From the NCBI GenBank assembly GCA_003541875.1, contig DPLS01000098.1:1-7494 (forward strand): DNA of 7,494 nt, in the 5' to 3' direction. The position numbers were made by a program, and so were the translations under genes. The notes under the pieces are model-generated. The model was not told the DNA's origin. It was given only the letters and a program-made list of their open reading frames with translations, and made no database searches. Shown here in pieces: positions 1 to 5,968 of this stretch. Each line of letters begins with the position of its first letter. Positions within the stretch are counted from its first letter, which is position 1. Source of the stretch: Bacteroidota bacterium. Lineage in GTDB: Bacteria; Bacteroidota; Ignavibacteria; UBA10030; UBA6906.

Positions 1-17
1 GTTTTTCTTCCCGTCAT
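1..17 (-). CDS. Start of an unidentified gene running off the left edge
   Basis: On the minus strand an ATG at 17..15 is preceded by AGAGGAG (28..22) with a 4-nt spacer (TATC), a good Shine-Dalgarno arrangement. The readable residues are M-T-G-R-K and then an incomplete codon, too few to assign a product. It begins 22 nt after the stop of the FN3 lipoprotein gene in the same direction, so it is probably the next gene of the same transcript. This rests only on the start codon, ribosome binding site and spacing; a chance match cannot be excluded. Confidence 0.5.
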
Positions 18-39
18 GATACTCCTCTGTAATTATGAA

Positions 40-945
40 TTATGAGTGGAAAAAGTTGTAGTACGATAGGAACATCAAATCCCGGAGAAGGTCACCGGAA
101 TGTTCCTGCGGAACAAGCGCATAGCGCAAGCCCGCAACCCGTTGCAGCGACACGCGGACATCGATGATGCGATCCGGGAACACCGATCCGAATCGATAGC
201 GAATGTGAATACGGACATAGTTGAACTGAAGTGGATCGCCGACGACCTTGGCGTAATATATCACATTGTCAGCGATGGTAATGGTGTCCTTCACAAACGT
301 GTCCTCTGCAGGGAACGCTGCGAGCGGGAAGTCAAGTGTTGGAGAAGGATCCGTCTGAGTAGAGAACAAGGTGTGATTGTATGTGCCTATGTACGTGTTG
401 GCACTACGCATAGCGAGGGGCTGTTGAATCTGCTGGGTACCACCGTAGACGTAGAAGTCCATCAGTTGTTGCACAGTCGGATTCAGCGGGTCAATGACCA
501 TTGGCAAGGGATTGGTAGTGGTGCTGCCAACGTGGAAGCCCTCAGGCCTGACTGACACAACAGTATTGCTTTCATAAAGTGAATACGCCGAATCGAACCT
601 CGCAGCGGGGGCCCATCGGATTGTAGCCGCGTCGCTTCGGAGACCATCTCTCCCAAGTGAGTAGACAAGAAATGTGGACTCGCCGGAGGGAAGACCGTGT
701 GAAGCGTACGTAAGTGTCGTGCTTGGAAGTGTGTCAGTGTGAGCACCAACTTGCGCAATGTAACCTTGCACGGTTGTATCCGTCGTACCTGACCATCGGA
801 TGCTGACCGAGGATTGGTTGACAGAGAAAGCCTTGAGGCCGGAAGGCGGGCCAAATGGAGTGCTGGGCGCCGGTGTCGGTACGCTCTCACCGCAACCGAA
901 CGCAAGCACAACGAAAAACAATACGAACGCGGAGAATCTTTGCAT
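40..945 (-). CDS. FN3-domain lipoprotein, function unknown
   Basis: Predicted exported lipoprotein of 301 residues. The N-terminus has a short basic start (M-Q-R), a hydrophobic core (about residues 5-17) and a lipobox LAFGC with the lipidated Cys at 18, followed by a Pro/Ser/Thr-rich linker (residues 21-34). Residues 35-113 read as one fibronectin type III domain: PPSGLKAFSVNQSSVSIRW at the start, the GYIAQV strand, and the L-P-S-G-E-S-T-F-L-V-Y-S-L turn. The remaining 190 residues are rich in beta-forming stretches and Tyr/Phe, and I do not recognise them. The reading frame is open upstream to 1017, but that ATG would lie beyond the promoter at 980-1008 and would bury the signal peptide, so the ATG at 945 is chosen. 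There is no strong Shine-Dalgarno. Function is likely extracellular or outer-membrane binding; the FN3 domain gives no specific ligand. The stop (TAA, 42..40) is followed 22 nt later by another gene. Confidence 0.8.
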   Translation of the reverse strand: MQRFSAFVLFFVVLAFGCGESVPTPAPSTPFGPPSGLKAFSVNQSSVSIRWSGTTDTTVQGYIAQVGAHTDTLPSTTLTYASHGLPSGESTFLVYSLGRDGLRSDAATIRWAPAARFDSAYSLYESNTVVSVRPEGFHVGSTTTNPLPMVIDPLNPTVQQLMDFYVYGGTQQIQQPLAMRSANTYIGTYNHTLFSTQTDPSPTLDFPLAAFPAEDTFVKDTITIADNVIYYAKVVGDPLQFNYVRIHIRYRFGSVFPDRIIDVRVSLQRVAGLRYALVPQEHSGDLLRDLMFLSYYNFFHS

Positions 946-979
946 GGTGCTTGTGTAATGAACCAGATTACGCTGTGCC

Positions 980-1008
980 AATATAGGGAAAACGGGAGGA
1001 ATTTCCAA
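980..1008 (-). promoter_or_regulatory. Candidate promoter for the FN3 lipoprotein
   Basis: On the minus strand TTGGAA (1008..1003) and TATATT (985..980) are separated by exactly 17 nt. They match the sigma-70 consensus at 4/6 and 5/6 positions. The extended -10 TATATTGG also resembles the TAnnTTTG form of Bacteroidota. Transcription would start near 972-975, about 28 nt before the ATG at 945. This supports that start over the upstream ATG at 1017. Called by eye. Confidence 0.55.
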
Positions 1009-1030
1009 CATCGGCAATCCGACATGAAAT

Positions 1031-1089
1031 GGCCAAAGCCCGCGTAATGAGCTTCTTGTCCCTTGGTGAAGCTGTGGGGCTTGGCGGCC
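1031..1089 (-). terminator. Stem-loop after glyQS, possible weak terminator
   Basis: Two stacked helices lie between the glyQS stop and the next promoter. The outer arm GCCAAAGCCC (1032-1041) pairs with GGGCTTGGC (1077-1085), with one bulged A. The inner arm AGCTTC (1050-1055) pairs perfectly with GAAGCT (1068-1073). A second GGCC pair (1031-1034 with 1086-1089) offers an alternative closing stem. The position is right for a terminator, but the minus-strand bases after the stem (ATTTCATG) have no strong T-run, so intrinsic termination would be weak. Confidence 0.35.
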
Positions 1090-1103
1090 AAAAGGAATGG
1101 ATA

Positions 1104-2438
1104 CTAGACTTCCAACTTGTCGCGAAGATACTTGAGGATTCCATCCGTGGCTATTCGTTCCTGTTGCATCGAGTCGCGCTCGCGGACGGTGACGGTTTGG
1201 TCTTGCAGTGTTTGTGAATCAACCGTGATGCAAAAAGGAGTTCCGACCTCATCTTGTCTTCGGTAGCGCCGACCCACTGCTCCGCTGTCATCGTAGAAGA
1301 CGCGCATATGCGGCCGCAGTGACTGCTCAATCTTCTTCGCAATTTCAGGCATGCCATCTCGATTCACAAGCGGGAAGACCGCAGCCTTCACTGGCGCGAG
1401 CTTCGCCTGGAATCGCATGACGGTCCGGAGTTCCATCTTGCCGTCAGCGGTCGGAGCCTCTTCCTCCCGATATGCATCTACAAGAAACGCCATGAATGAC
1501 CTGCTCGCCCCGGCCGAGGTCTCGATGATATACGGAGTGAACTTCTCTTTGGCCTGTTCATCAAAATACTGCATGGACTTTCCGGAGTATTCCTGATGAC
1601 GCGAGAGATCAAAATCGGTCCGGTTGTGAATGCCTTCAATCTCCCCCCACCCGAATGGGAATTGGTACTCGATATCGTACGCATCCTTCGCGTAGTGGGC
1701 AAGCTTGTCAGGTTCGTGCTGATGCCACTGCAGCTTTTCTTTCGTCATACCCAGCGTGACGAACCACTGCATGCGTTCTTCCCGCCATCGGTTGAACCAT
1801 TCAACGTCTGTACCTGGCTTCACGAAGAACTGCATCTCCATCTGTTCAAACTCCCGCGTGCGGAACAGGAAGTTCTTCGTGTTGATCTCATTCCGGAAGG
1901 CCTTCCCAACCTGAGCAATGCCAAAAGGAAGTTTCTGCCGTGACGCTGCCTGCACATTCAGGAAGTTGACGAAAATCCCTTGAGCGGTCTCCGGTCGGAG
2001 GAAGACAACCGAACCATCATCTTCCACAGGTCCAACAAACGTTTTGAACATCAGATTGAATTGTCGCGCTTCTGTGAATTTTCCCTCAGCCTGACATTTT
2101 GCAGCTTTCCGTCCTTTGTATGCCTGACTCCCACACATCGCATCCTCGATTTGATCAGCACGGAAACGAGCTTTGCATTCTTTACAGTCCACCATCGGAT
2201 CGGTGAAATTGGCGACGTGACCCGAAGCTTCCCAGACACGTGGATGCATCAGAATTGCTGCGTCGATCCCCTCGATATCCTCACGAAACGTCATCGCCCG
2301 CCACCATTGCTCCTTGATGTTGCGGAGAAGCTCCACTCCCAACGGGCCGTAGTCCCAGCACCCATTCAGGCCACCGTAAATCTCACTTGACTGAAAGACG
2401 AAACCTCTCCGCTTGCACAGACTGACGATCTTATCCAT
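1104..2438 (-). CDS. glyQS: Glycyl-tRNA synthetase (single-chain, class II)
   Basis: Charges tRNA-Gly with glycine in the cytoplasm; homodimeric (alpha2) class IIa type rather than the alpha2beta2 type. From the ATG at 2438 it is 444 residues. The N-terminal signature KRRGFVFQSSEIYGGLNGCWDYGPLG spans about 9-34. A CKEC pair (C85, C88) with C102 and C115 suggests a zinc site in the insertion. Class II motif 2 is seen as RPETAQGIF (148-156) followed by FRNEI (181-185), and motif 3 as ETSAGASRSFMAFL (306-319) with Arg313. The C-terminal anticodon-binding domain runs from about 350 (KAAVFPLV) through GRRYRRQDEVGTPFCITVD (389-407) to the end. Start choice is uncertain. GTG at 2441 directly precedes the ATG, and both lack a good Shine-Dalgarno. 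A perfect AAGGAGG (2511..2505) sits 6 nt before an in-frame ATT at 2498..2496, which would give 464 residues. The frame is open to 2639 but the far upstream part looks non-coding. Product identity is secure. Confidence 0.96.
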   Translation of the reverse strand: MDKIVSLCKRRGFVFQSSEIYGGLNGCWDYGPLGVELLRNIKEQWWRAMTFREDIEGIDAAILMHPRVWEASGHVANFTDPMVDCKECKARFRADQIEDAMCGSQAYKGRKAAKCQAEGKFTEARQFNLMFKTFVGPVEDDGSVVFLRPETAQGIFVNFLNVQAASRQKLPFGIAQVGKAFRNEINTKNFLFRTREFEQMEMQFFVKPGTDVEWFNRWREERMQWFVTLGMTKEKLQWHQHEPDKLAHYAKDAYDIEYQFPFGWGEIEGIHNRTDFDLSRHQEYSGKSMQYFDEQAKEKFTPYIIETSAGASRSFMAFLVDAYREEEAPTADGKMELRTVMRFQAKLAPVKAAVFPLVNRDGMPEIAKKIEQSLRPHMRVFYDDSGAVGRRYRRQDEVGTPFCITVDSQTLQDQTVTVRERDSMQQERIATDGILKYLRDKLEV

Positions 2439-2495
2439 CACTGCAGTTCCAGCATTTTGCTGTCCCGGTTTCTGCTGAAGTGTTTTGTCGTTACT

Positions 2496-2511
2496 AATGG
2501 CCGACCTCCTT
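2496..2511 (-). promoter_or_regulatory. Perfect Shine-Dalgarno pointing at an ATT codon in frame with glyQS
   Basis: The minus strand reads AAGGAGG (2511..2505), a 6-nt spacer TCGGCC, then ATT (2498..2496) in frame with glyQS. No ATG, GTG or TTG lies within normal initiation distance of this ribosome binding site; the next candidates are about 55-60 nt further on. ATT initiation is known in a few bacterial genes such as infC and pcnB of E. coli. Either glyQS starts at ATT, or the start codon was changed by mutation or sequencing error. Confidence 0.6.
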
Positions 2512-2548
2512 ATTCTCGTTGAAAACTCGTAGGGACGTTCAATTCCTG

Positions 2549-2619
2549 CCCGCCACCAGTGTGCAATGAAGGCAGCCTCGCCTAAGTCCTGCAGGGCAGG
2601 ACGTCGGCGAGCAGGCGGG
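2549..2619 (-). other. Nested-hairpin GC-rich element in the glyQS leader
   Basis: Three nested inverted repeats are visible. CCCGCC (2549-2554) pairs with GGCGGG (2614-2619), CTCGCC (2577-2582) with GGCGAG (2606-2611), and GTCCTGC (2586-2592) with GCAGGAC (2596-2602) around a 3-nt loop. The two inner helices are joined by a symmetric TAA/GTC internal loop. The first and second right arms lie only 2 nt apart, so the structure is compact. It lies between the small upstream gene and the glyQS ribosome binding site. It may be a folded 5' leader or a dispersed palindromic element. It does not carry the T-box consensus or a glycine riboswitch core that I can recognise. Confidence 0.5.
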
Positions 2620-2658
2620 GACCGTGCTTGCATCACCATACATACCAGTCATCAGAAT

Positions 2659-3096
2659 TTACTCTAAATCCCTTTTCAAAACAAATGTGATCGTCTCGAC
2701 GACCATCCCGTCCGAGACAATGTGCATTGCAACTGTGCTCTCTTTGGTTCGTTCAGTAGCCACAACTCGCGCATTGAAGTCCGAAAGCTGGCGGCTCAGG
2801 TCATGATTGAAATCCAAACTGATGAACTGCGGAGGCACATACACACGTCGTTCTTTTCTGATGAACCGCTTGTCGCGAGCGAAAACGCTCCATGACTTTG
2901 CCCCCCTGGCATCAATCTGATAGCGGTTGAAGAGGGTATCGATAACAACATCGATCTGATTCAGCGACGGGCGGGATGGGACTTGTTTCCCAGCGGAGAG
3001 TCGGGATGTCCTGTCGGTGGATTTATCCAACGCGAACAACATCAATGCTACTACTGCCAACATCGCGACCACGCGCCACCGGATTGCGTTCGACAA
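2659..3096 (-). CDS. Small membrane-anchored protein of unknown function
   Basis: A 145-residue protein that I cannot name. Basic residues R6 and R8 precede one hydrophobic segment at about 9-23 (VVAMLAVVALMLFAL), consistent with an N-terminal membrane anchor with the C-terminal part outside the cytoplasm. Residues 46-63 look helical (NQIDVVIDTLFNRYQIDA), followed by alternating strands (RRVYVPPQFISLDF, NARVVATER, TVAMHIVSDG, VETITFVL). This order loosely recalls the N-terminal region that precedes divergent polysaccharide deacetylase domains, but no deacetylase domain follows, so that is only a weak resemblance. The start is TTG at 3096, with GAGG about 8 nt upstream. It begins 10 nt after the enoyl-CoA hydratase stop, which points to cotranscription. 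No ATG near the start offers a better choice. It is likely a real gene because the strands of hydrophobic pattern fit the frame and the spacing is operon-like. Confidence 0.7.
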   Translation of the reverse strand: MSNAIRWRVVAMLAVVALMLFALDKSTDRTSRLSAGKQVPSRPSLNQIDVVIDTLFNRYQIDARGAKSWSVFARDKRFIRKERRVYVPPQFISLDFNHDLSRQLSDFNARVVATERTKESTVAMHIVSDGMVVETITFVLKRDLE

Positions 3097-3106
3097 CTCT
3101 CAATCC

Positions 3107-3904
3107 TCACGCGTTCTTGAATGTTGGCTTGTCCCATTGGGGCTTGCGTTTCTCGAGAAATGCTGCAGTGCCCTCTTTGAAATCTGCGGTATCGCAACAA
3201 TCACCAAAGAGCGATGCCTCACGTTCCTGTCCCTCACTCAGCGTGCTCTCGGCCGTCATGTTCACGGCTTTCAACGACATGCGGACTGCTATCTGCCCCT
3301 TGCCGGCAATGAGCTGCGCCATCGCCATCGCGGTGTTGAGCAGATCGGCTTGAGGCACAACCTTGTTCACGAGCCCGACCCGTAGGGCTTCTTGTGCATC
3401 AATCTGATTTCCTGTCAGGATCAACTCCATCGCTCGTCCACGCCCTATCAGACGTGCAAGGCGCTGTGTCCCACCATAGCCAGGAATGATGCCAAGGTTC
3501 ACCTCCGGCTGACCGAACTTTGCATTCTCCGACGCAATGCGAATATGACAGGCCAGTGCCAGTTCACATCCGCCGCCAAGCGCATAGCCGTTCACTGCAG
3601 CAATCACCGGTTTGCCGAGGTTCTCAATCAAGTCAAAGACCTCCTGACCCTTTGATGAGAATTCCCTGCCCGTCTCCTTGTTCAGCACGGTCAATTCTTT
3701 GATGTCTGTGCCGGCGACAAATGCTTTGTCCCCCGCCCCGGTCAAGATGACGACATCAACCGTGTTATCCGTCTTGATTTCAGTGAAGAGCGATCTCAAC
3801 TCCGACTTCGCCTGCCCATTCAGAGCGTTCAGCTTGTCAGGTCGATTGATGGTGACAGTCGCGATGCGGCTGTTTACCGAAAAGAGAAGTGTTTGACAGG
3901 TCAT
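3107..3904 (-). CDS. Enoyl-CoA hydratase (crotonase family)
   Basis: Cytoplasmic 265-residue crotonase-fold enzyme that hydrates trans-2-enoyl-CoA to 3-hydroxyacyl-CoA in fatty-acid or butyrate-type CoA metabolism. The whole family length is present. NRPDKLNALN (20-29) opens the CoA-binding region. AGTDIKEL (64-71) is the first oxyanion-hole loop, and ALGGGCELAL (108-117) contains the first catalytic Glu, E114. FGQPEVNLGIIPGYGGTQRLARLIG (130-154) contains the second catalytic Glu, E134. The C-terminal FKEGTAAFLEKRKPQW (242-257) is the typical family ending. Both glutamates being present argues for hydratase activity rather than an isomerase or hydrolase side branch. The usual GADI is GTDI here. 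The start is ATG at 3904 with GGA 8 nt upstream. It is separated by 91 nt from the upstream nucleotidyltransferase gene and followed closely by a small membrane protein. Substrate chain length cannot be told. Confidence 0.95.
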   Translation of the reverse strand: MTCQTLLFSVNSRIATVTINRPDKLNALNGQAKSELRSLFTEIKTDNTVDVVILTGAGDKAFVAGTDIKELTVLNKETGREFSSKGQEVFDLIENLGKPVIAAVNGYALGGGCELALACHIRIASENAKFGQPEVNLGIIPGYGGTQRLARLIGRGRAMELILTGNQIDAQEALRVGLVNKVVPQADLLNTAMAMAQLIAGKGQIAVRMSLKAVNMTAESTLSEGQEREASLFGDCCDTADFKEGTAAFLEKRKPQWDKPTFKNA

Positions 3905-3949
3905 ATGCTGGATCCAAAATGATATACGGCAAACGAAGTAACGGGGTCT

Positions 3950-3995
3950 TCAACTATCAGTTGACAATTCACCATTAGCAATTCTCAATTTCTTG
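3950..3995. repeat. AT-rich intergenic stretch with short hairpin and repeated AATTC words
   Basis: Between the rfbA-like gene and the enoyl-CoA hydratase gene lie a perfect 6-bp inverted repeat, TCAACT (3950-3955) with AGTTGA (3959-3964) and a 3-nt loop, and then spaced AATTC/AATT words (3966-3991). No T-run follows the hairpin on either strand, so it is not a good terminator. The composition differs from the flanking genes and looks like a degenerate dispersed repeat, but copy number cannot be judged from this window. Confidence 0.35.
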
Positions 3996-5060
3996 TCACA
4001 CCACTTCCACCCTGCTCTGGTCCCCAATCATAAACCTGTGTACGCGGGGCTTTCCAGTCCCTTCCACAACTTCAACATCATTGCCAAGGATGCTTCCTTC
4101 AAGGCGGATGCCGATACTGAGGATCTTGCAGTCACGCAGAATGATGCTGTACTCCACCTCGCTTTTCCTGATGACCGTATTGTTCCCAACAGCAGTAAAC
4201 GGCCCGACATACGCATCCTCAATCACACAATTCTCTCCGATGATTGCCGGACCTCTGACAATGCTGTTAACAATCCTGGCCCCCTTGCCGATCACCACTT
4301 TCCCCGAAACTGTCGAATGGTTGTCCACCGACCCATCGATGGTCGGCGTGATATTGTCCAGCACAAGTCGGTTCGCTTCAAGCAAGTCATTCGGCTTGCC
4401 GGTGTCTTTCCACCATCCGGTAATCTCGGCATACCCGACTTTGTATCCCTTGTCGATCAGGTACTGGTGAGCATCGGAGATTTCGAGCTCACCGCGCGCA
4501 CTTGGCTTGATCGCCTTGACCGCTTCGAAGATGCAGCTATCGTACAAGTAGATGCCGGAGACGGCAAAACTGCTCTTCGGATTCTTCGGCTTTTCTTCAA
4601 CAGAAACAATCCTTCCGTCTTTGATCTCCGGAACCCCGAACCGTTCCGGATCTTTCACCTTCGCCAGCGTGAGAAAACAATTGCACCCACTTCGCTCAAA
4701 CTCATCGACAAATCGCTTCACGCCACCAACCACCATGTTGTCGCCGAGGTAGAAAATGAACTTGTCCCTCCCCATGAACTTTTCGGAGAGGGCAACAACC
4801 TGAGAAAGCCCGCCAGGAACGAGCTGCGGGATATAGGTGATACGTACCCCCCAGCGCGAGCCATCGCCAATCGCTTTCGGCACCTCATCGCTGTCGGCGT
4901 TGTGCACGATGGCAATCTCCTTGATGCCTGCACCGGTCGCAGCTTCAATGGCATAGTGCAGGATGGGCTTGTTCGCAATCGGGATGAGATGCTTGTTCTG
5001 CGTATGTGTTATCGGACGCAGTCGCGTACCGCGGCCTCCACTTGCAATGAGTGCCTTCAA
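3996..5060 (-). CDS. rfbA: Glucose-1-phosphate thymidylyltransferase, long form
   Basis: Cytoplasmic sugar-1-phosphate nucleotidyltransferase, 354 residues, of the long RmlA type. It joins a nucleotide to glucose-1-phosphate with release of pyrophosphate, feeding activated sugars into envelope polysaccharide or glycosylation pathways. The catalytic domain (1 to about 235) shows GGRGTRLRP (8-16), KHLIPIANKPILHYA (23-37), the metal-binding GDN (106-108), EKPK (156-159), ELEISDA (191-197) and TGWWKDTGKPNDLLEAN (214-230). From about 240 to 345 the hydrophobic hexapeptide-like pattern (VVIGKGARIVNSIVRGPAIIGENCVI and following) indicates a left-handed beta-helix, which short RmlA enzymes lack. The start is TTG at 5060 with AAGGAG 6 nt upstream. 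Its first bases overlap the stop of the DUF2520 gene by 4 nt (TTGA), implying translational coupling. The stretch GGLSQVVAL (83-91) differs from the common GLAHAV form, so the exact substrate is less certain than the family. No rmlB, C or D gene is nearby. Confidence 0.9.
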   Translation of the reverse strand: MKALIASGGRGTRLRPITHTQNKHLIPIANKPILHYAIEAATGAGIKEIAIVHNADSDEVPKAIGDGSRWGVRITYIPQLVPGGLSQVVALSEKFMGRDKFIFYLGDNMVVGGVKRFVDEFERSGCNCFLTLAKVKDPERFGVPEIKDGRIVSVEEKPKNPKSSFAVSGIYLYDSCIFEAVKAIKPSARGELEISDAHQYLIDKGYKVGYAEITGWWKDTGKPNDLLEANRLVLDNITPTIDGSVDNHSTVSGKVVIGKGARIVNSIVRGPAIIGENCVIEDAYVGPFTAVGNNTVIRKSEVEYSIILRDCKILSIGIRLEGSILGNDVEVVEGTGKPRVHRFMIGDQSRVEVV

Positions 5061-5968
5061 CGTGTCTCCTTTGAGTCAGACTTAGTAAATGAATGGACGA
5101 GATTTCTGAGCGCCAGAGCACGCTCCTTCGTGAGTGACCCTTTCCGCTCGGCAAGTTTTGCTGTCTCTAACGTAAGAGTTCCAAAGTACGGAAGCAACTC
5201 AGGCGCCAATTTCTTGATGGAAGCAAAATGCCCGGCAACAGTCTCAACGCCCCCGCGCGCCACCGGTCCGGTGAGAGCTGCCTGAGGCGACGAAAGCTTG
5301 ACGTTCCGCAGTGTTGAAATTAAGATCGGCTGGAAAACCTTGAAGAAGTCTTTTTCGCTGGAACCAAACCGTTTGAACATGGACTCGAGTATGGACATGA
5401 CCGTCGTGAGATGATTCGACCCTACAACACAGGCAGCATGGTAGAACGCCCTCATCTCAGGCTTGACAACGATGACTTTCCCCTCAAGCTTTCTCGCAAA
5501 CTGCCTTGCTGTCTTGACGGCTTTCGGTGTTCCATCAACTGCGTAGTAGATGCCTCTGGCTGTCGGGACGATGTCCTTGGGTCGAAAATCGCGAGGGAAT
5601 GTCTGTAGCGGATGAAAGGAAAAGACTGTTGCGCCTCGCTCTGCCACTGGGGCCAAAGCCCTTGCCGTAAGCATCCCGGAGGCGTGACAGACGGATAGTC
5701 TTCTGAAGTCAATATCACCAAACCAGGCAAGCCCTCGCACCACATCCTCTATTGCTTCGTGGGGAGTGGTGATGTAGATAAGATCAGTCGAGGAAGGAAT
5801 TGCCGTGAGCGAATCAGACACATTCTTACAGCGAAGAAATTTGCCTGCAACCTTTGCTGACTTCATCGTACGACTGACGACGCAGACAATTTTCTCACCA
5901 TTTTCTACAAGGACGCGACCAAGAACTGTGCCTACTTTGCCGGCTCCAACAATCGCGATGTTATGCAT
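5057..5968 (-). CDS. Rossmann-fold and DUF2520 protein
   Basis: A 303-residue protein with an N-terminal NAD(P)-binding Rossmann domain (about 1-130) and a C-terminal DUF2520 helical domain (about 135-290). The nucleotide-binding loop is IVGAGKVGTVLG (6-17). Other family marks are ITTPHEAI (66-73), CHASG (94-98), FHPLQTFP (118-125), FYHAACVVGSNHL (175-187) and LTGPVARGG (232-240). The overall design resembles F420-dependent NADP oxidoreductase, ProC and ketopantoate-reductase-like dehydrogenases, but the substrate of this family is not known to me. The usual RGD near residue 240 is RGG here. The start is ATG at 5968. It overlaps the end of the MEMO gene by 8 nt, and its own stop overlaps the next start by 4 nt, so it is embedded in a coupled run of genes. 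An oxidoreductase role is inferred from fold alone. Confidence 0.88.
   Translation of the reverse strand: MHNIAIVGAGKVGTVLGRVLVENGEKIVCVVSRTMKSAKVAGKFLRCKNVSDSLTAIPSSTDLIYITTPHEAIEDVVRGLAWFGDIDFRRLSVCHASGMLTARALAPVAERGATVFSFHPLQTFPRDFRPKDIVPTARGIYYAVDGTPKAVKTARQFARKLEGKVIVVKPEMRAFYHAACVVGSNHLTTVMSILESMFKRFGSSEKDFFKVFQPILISTLRNVKLSSPQAALTGPVARGGVETVAGHFASIKKLAPELLPYFGTLTLETAKLAERKGSLTKERALALRNLVHSFTKSDSKETR

Noticed and set aside
100..555. Plus-strand open frame of 151 codons opposite the FN3 lipoprotein
   Set aside because: The minus-strand frame has a signal peptide, lipobox and FN3 pattern with a fitting promoter; the plus-strand product is arginine-rich without any domain pattern.
1029..1217. 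Short plus-strand frame over the glyQS 3' end
   Set aside because: It covers the intergenic stem-loop and the antisense of the conserved anticodon-binding domain, with no Shine-Dalgarno of note and no recognisable product.
2499..2639. In-frame N-terminal extension of glyQS up to the ATG at 2639
   Set aside because: It would translate the nested-hairpin leader into a low-complexity Arg/Pro/Ala-rich peptide unlike any GlyRS N-terminus, and the strong ribosome binding site lies inside it.
2439..2658. T-box or glycine riboswitch in the glyQS leader
   Set aside because: I could not find the T-box consensus (AGGGTGG followed by ACCGCG) or a recognisable glycine riboswitch core; only the nested stems are evident.
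3950..3964. Intrinsic terminator after the nucleotidyltransferase gene
   Set aside because: The 6-bp stem is AT-rich and not followed by a T-run on either strand.
3993..5285. Long plus-strand open frame of 430 codons opposite the nucleotidyltransferase
   Set aside because: The minus strand carries a full-length RmlA-type enzyme with every catalytic motif. The plus-strand translation shows no family motif and ends inside another gene, so it is a by-product of codon usage.
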